Assembly (NCBI GenBank): GCA_034435635.1
Contig: DAOTWY010000065.1
Coordinates: 1 to 8,826 of the forward strand
Direction of reading: 5' to 3'
From: DAOTWY01 sp003696565
Lineage (GTDB): Bacteria > Chloroflexota > Anaerolineae > Aggregatilineales > Phototrophicaceae
DNA length: 8,826 nt
The notes under the pieces are model-generated. The model was not told the origin of the DNA. It did no database searches and saw nothing but the letters and a program-made list of their open reading frames with translations. A program made the translations under genes and the position numbers. Below are positions 6,689 through 8,826 of the stretch, in pieces. Positions within the stretch are counted from its first letter, which is position 1. Each line of letters opens with the position of its first letter.

Positions 6689-8215
6689 ATGCGTGTCCCT
6701 GGATGGTTAATTGCCCTAGCTGGTTTGGGATCGTTTATATTCCTAACATTACTGTGTTCATTTGTCAGCTATAGTTTTACAAGGCAAGCAGTCATTGATG
6801 CTCGTGAACAAGGGCTGGAGGTTTCTTCAATCCAAGAGCTTGTTGACTTTGTTTTGAACCCCCCCAATGCAGATGAGGCAGCAGCTATTCTATTAAGCGG
6901 TATAAACACAAGCAGTGTCATTAATACCCCTGTTCCATTTGAGGTTCAACCAACAGCCACACCTGCTTATAGCATTACACCACTTGCTCCACGTACACCC
7001 AATGCCCCACAACCAACTGCAGAAGTTATTGCAGACCCCAACGTTGTCTTTGGTTATGACCGAATCAATATCTTACTCATGGGGATTGATCAGCGGGGTG
7101 ATGAAATTGAAGATCGCTTTCGTACTGATACCATGATCTTAGTACAAATTGACCCTATTCGGAAAGCAATCGGGGTACTTTCTTTCCCACGTGATCTATG
7201 GGTGCAAATACCCGGTTTCCAATCGAATCGTATCAACACCGCTAATTATTTGGGTGATGGTGCAGAGTTACCTGGTAGAGGTCCTGGTTTGGCGATGGAA
7301 ACTATCCGTGTAAATTTTGGCATCCCCGTCCAAAAATACATCATGATTAATTTTGATGTGTTTTTTGCTATTGTGAACACTATTGCACCAGATGGTGTTG
7401 AAATTTGTGTCACAGAAGAAATCTATGACCCCAAATACCCTGATGGTGGGCGTGGCACAATTGAAGTCCGGTTTGAACCGGGTTGCCAAACAATGAATGC
7501 TGAACGTTTATTACAATATGCGCGTACCCGTGCTACATTTGGAGGTGATTTTGATCGTAATCGCCGTCAGCAAGAAGTCCTGCGTGCAGTGCAGAATGAA
7601 GTGTTGAGTGCTGGGGGCATTCGCAATTTTGTTGAACAAATTCCAACACTTTATAATCAACTCGCCGGTAGTTACCGAACAAACCTAACATTAGAAGAAA
7701 TTCTTGCTTTAGCGGTTTTACTTAGTGAGATTCCACAAGATAATATCACCTTTGGCGCGATTAATGAATTACACATAACCCCTGCCCTTAATGCTGAGGG
7801 AGACCAAATTCTCATCCCAAATTACAATCAAATTCGGTTTGTCATTCAACAAACTTTTGATCCGCAACCTGACTTATCTTTAGCTGATTTACAAGTTCGT
7901 GCTGCGGAAGAGGAAGCCACCATTATGGTGTACAACAATACAAGCATCAGTGGATTAGCTGGACAAACACGGGATTGGCTAACAAGTCGTGGTGTCAATA
8001 TCTTGAATGTCGCCAGCGCAGACCCTCCGGCTAATATACCAGAGATTTTTATCCTTGATTTTACGGGTAACCCCTGGACAACTCGTTACCTAGCAGAGTT
8101 AATGGGGCTTCCTCAATCGGCGATCCAACCCGGAGCTGGCAGCAATATACAAACAAACGCCGATGTCGTTATTTTAGTTGGATCAAGTGTACAAGAGCTG
8201 CTAGCAGCAAATTAG
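6689..8215 (+). CDS. LytR-CpsA-Psr (LCP) family glycopolymer transferase with LytR_C domain
   Basis: A 508-residue membrane-anchored protein. LCP enzymes move polyprenyl-phosphate-linked glycopolymers onto peptidoglycan or other envelope acceptors outside the membrane. Seen in order: one membrane anchor (about 7-29) with a very short cytoplasmic end; a helical stretch (32-70); a Thr/Pro/Ala stalk (80-115); and the LCP domain (about 123-305). The LCP domain has NILLMGID (127-134), RTDTMILVQID (145-155), SFPRDLWVQIPG (165-176), RINTAN (181-186), FDVF (222-225) and YARTRATFGGDFDRNRRQQ (277-295), whose Arg and Asp residues form the lipid-pyrophosphate site in the family. A C-terminal LytR_C domain (about 408-499) starts TIMVYNNTSISGLAG. 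All expected motifs are intact. GAGGA at 6 nt spacing supports the ATG. The gene follows a small membrane protein gene and precedes, by 30 bp with no terminator between, an FHA-RDD gene, so the last two are probably co-transcribed. The exact glycopolymer cannot be told. Confidence 0.92.
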   Translation: MRVPGWLIALAGLGSFIFLTLLCSFVSYSFTRQAVIDAREQGLEVSSIQELVDFVLNPPNADEAAAILLSGINTSSVINTPVPFEVQPTATPAYSITPLAPRTPNAPQPTAEVIADPNVVFGYDRINILLMGIDQRGDEIEDRFRTDTMILVQIDPIRKAIGVLSFPRDLWVQIPGFQSNRINTANYLGDGAELPGRGPGLAMETIRVNFGIPVQKYIMINFDVFFAIVNTIAPDGVEICVTEEIYDPKYPDGGRGTIEVRFEPGCQTMNAERLLQYARTRATFGGDFDRNRRQQEVLRAVQNEVLSAGGIRNFVEQIPTLYNQLAGSYRTNLTLEEILALAVLLSEIPQDNITFGAINELHITPALNAEGDQILIPNYNQIRFVIQQTFDPQPDLSLADLQVRAAEEEATIMVYNNTSISGLAGQTRDWLTSRGVNILNVASADPPANIPEIFILDFTGNPWTTRYLAELMGLPQSAIQPGAGSNIQTNADVVILVGSSVQELLAAN

Positions 8216-8245
8216 ACATTGTAACAAAAGGCAGAATCACATCTT

Positions 8246-8826
8246 ATGGCTATACTTCGTGTGTTTTATCCAGATAGCAATACCCGTGATTATCAACTAC
8301 CGCCCACACATGGACAAATTTTTTTGATTGGGCGCGCCGATAATGCTAATTTACAATTTGAACACAACCCTGATTTTGATTTTGTCTCCGATTATCACGC
8401 CTACATTATCAACCAGCACGGACAATATTTTATTTGTGATGGTTCACCTGATGGCACCCCAAGCATTGTTGGGACATTTGTCAATGGCAAGCCTATTAGC
8501 AACCAGCCCTATCCATTAACTCCTAATGACAAAATCACAATTGGTAGCAGTAACTTTGGGATTCCTATACAGTTCATAACAAACCAAACACAACCACAAT
8601 ATTCACAACAATTGCCTTATTATGGGCAACATCCTTCAGCAAGCTATCCTATGCATCATTACAATAGTGTCACGGTGAATGGTATACAATATCAACTTGC
8701 TGGTTTCGGCACGCGCTTAGTTGCTTATATCATTGATGGGATTATTCTAAGCATTATCAGCAGTGTCGTTGTGACAATCATCTGGTCATTATTTGGACCG
8801 AATATTAATAACGAGCTTTATAACCT
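8246..8826 (+). CDS. FHA-domain / RDD-family membrane protein (partial, runs off the right edge)
   Basis: I translated this open frame by hand: 193 codons from ATG 8246 to the window edge with no stop. Residues 1-112 form an FHA (phosphothreonine-binding) domain with IGR (28-30), VSDYHA (47-52) and FVNG (78-81), matching the family's GR, SxxH and NG positions. The usual Arg after the Ser is Asp here. A low-complexity Gln/Tyr/Pro/His linker follows (about 113-140). From 151 an RDD domain begins, LAGFGTRLVAYIIDGIIL, with the name-giving R157 and D164 and a first membrane span (about 160-182). The rest, including the remaining RDD spans, is missing. The start is the first possible one after the in-frame stop TAA at 8222. 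Its Shine-Dalgarno is poor: AAAGG at 8227-8231, 14 nt away. It sits 30 bp after the LCP gene, probably in one operon. FHA domains usually read Ser/Thr-kinase phosphorylation, so it may link signalling to membrane function (inference). Confidence 0.85.
   Translation, partial: MAILRVFYPDSNTRDYQLPPTHGQIFLIGRADNANLQFEHNPDFDFVSDYHAYIINQHGQYFICDGSPDGTPSIVGTFVNGKPISNQPYPLTPNDKITIGSSNFGIPIQFITNQTQPQYSQQLPYYGQHPSASYPMHHYNSVTVNGIQYQLAGFGTRLVAYIIDGIILSIISSVVVTIIWSLFGPNINNELYN

Noticed and set aside
8328..8519. Plus-strand frame of 63 codons near the right edge.
   Set aside because: It is out of frame with, and wholly inside, the FHA domain of the gene starting at 8246, which has clear motifs.

Overview
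The window is AT-rich, gene-dense bacterial chromosome with five complete genes and one gene cut by the right edge. The gene content fits a member of Chloroflexota, probably Anaerolineae-like. The reasons are a fused transaldolase/glucose-6-phosphate isomerase, a LytR-CpsA-Psr (LCP) protein whose ectodomain begins with a Thr/Pro/Ala stalk, a secreted FG-GAP-type protein and an FHA-RDD protein. This assignment is inference from family knowledge, with no search behind it. I see no phage, insertion sequence, CRISPR array, rRNA or tRNA. It reads as ordinary core or lineage-specific chromosome, and I did not find a convincing undescribed system.

Left part (1-1637). Two hairpins at 25-53 and 91-123 close an unseen plus-strand transcription unit on the left and a minus-strand gene at 139-1452. 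That gene encodes a stand-alone AAA+ ATPase that probably starts at a TTG. A 185-bp divergent intergenic region (1453-1637) carries candidate promoters for both directions.

Middle part (1638-5869). A secreted protein with calcium-loop (FG-GAP/VCBS-like) repeats is followed, 92 bp later and behind an extended -10 promoter, by a 957-residue bifunctional transaldolase/phosphoglucose isomerase. This enzyme connects the pentose phosphate pathway with glycolysis and gluconeogenesis. A hairpin just after its stop probably terminates the unit.

Right part (5870-8826). A small uncharacterised multi-pass membrane protein, an LCP-family glycopolymer transferase and the start of an FHA-RDD membrane protein run in the same direction with gaps of 83 and 30 bp. 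They look like a cell-envelope group. The FHA domain would read phosphothreonine, so Ser/Thr-kinase signalling may reach this membrane locus (inference). The FHA-RDD gene is open at the window edge.
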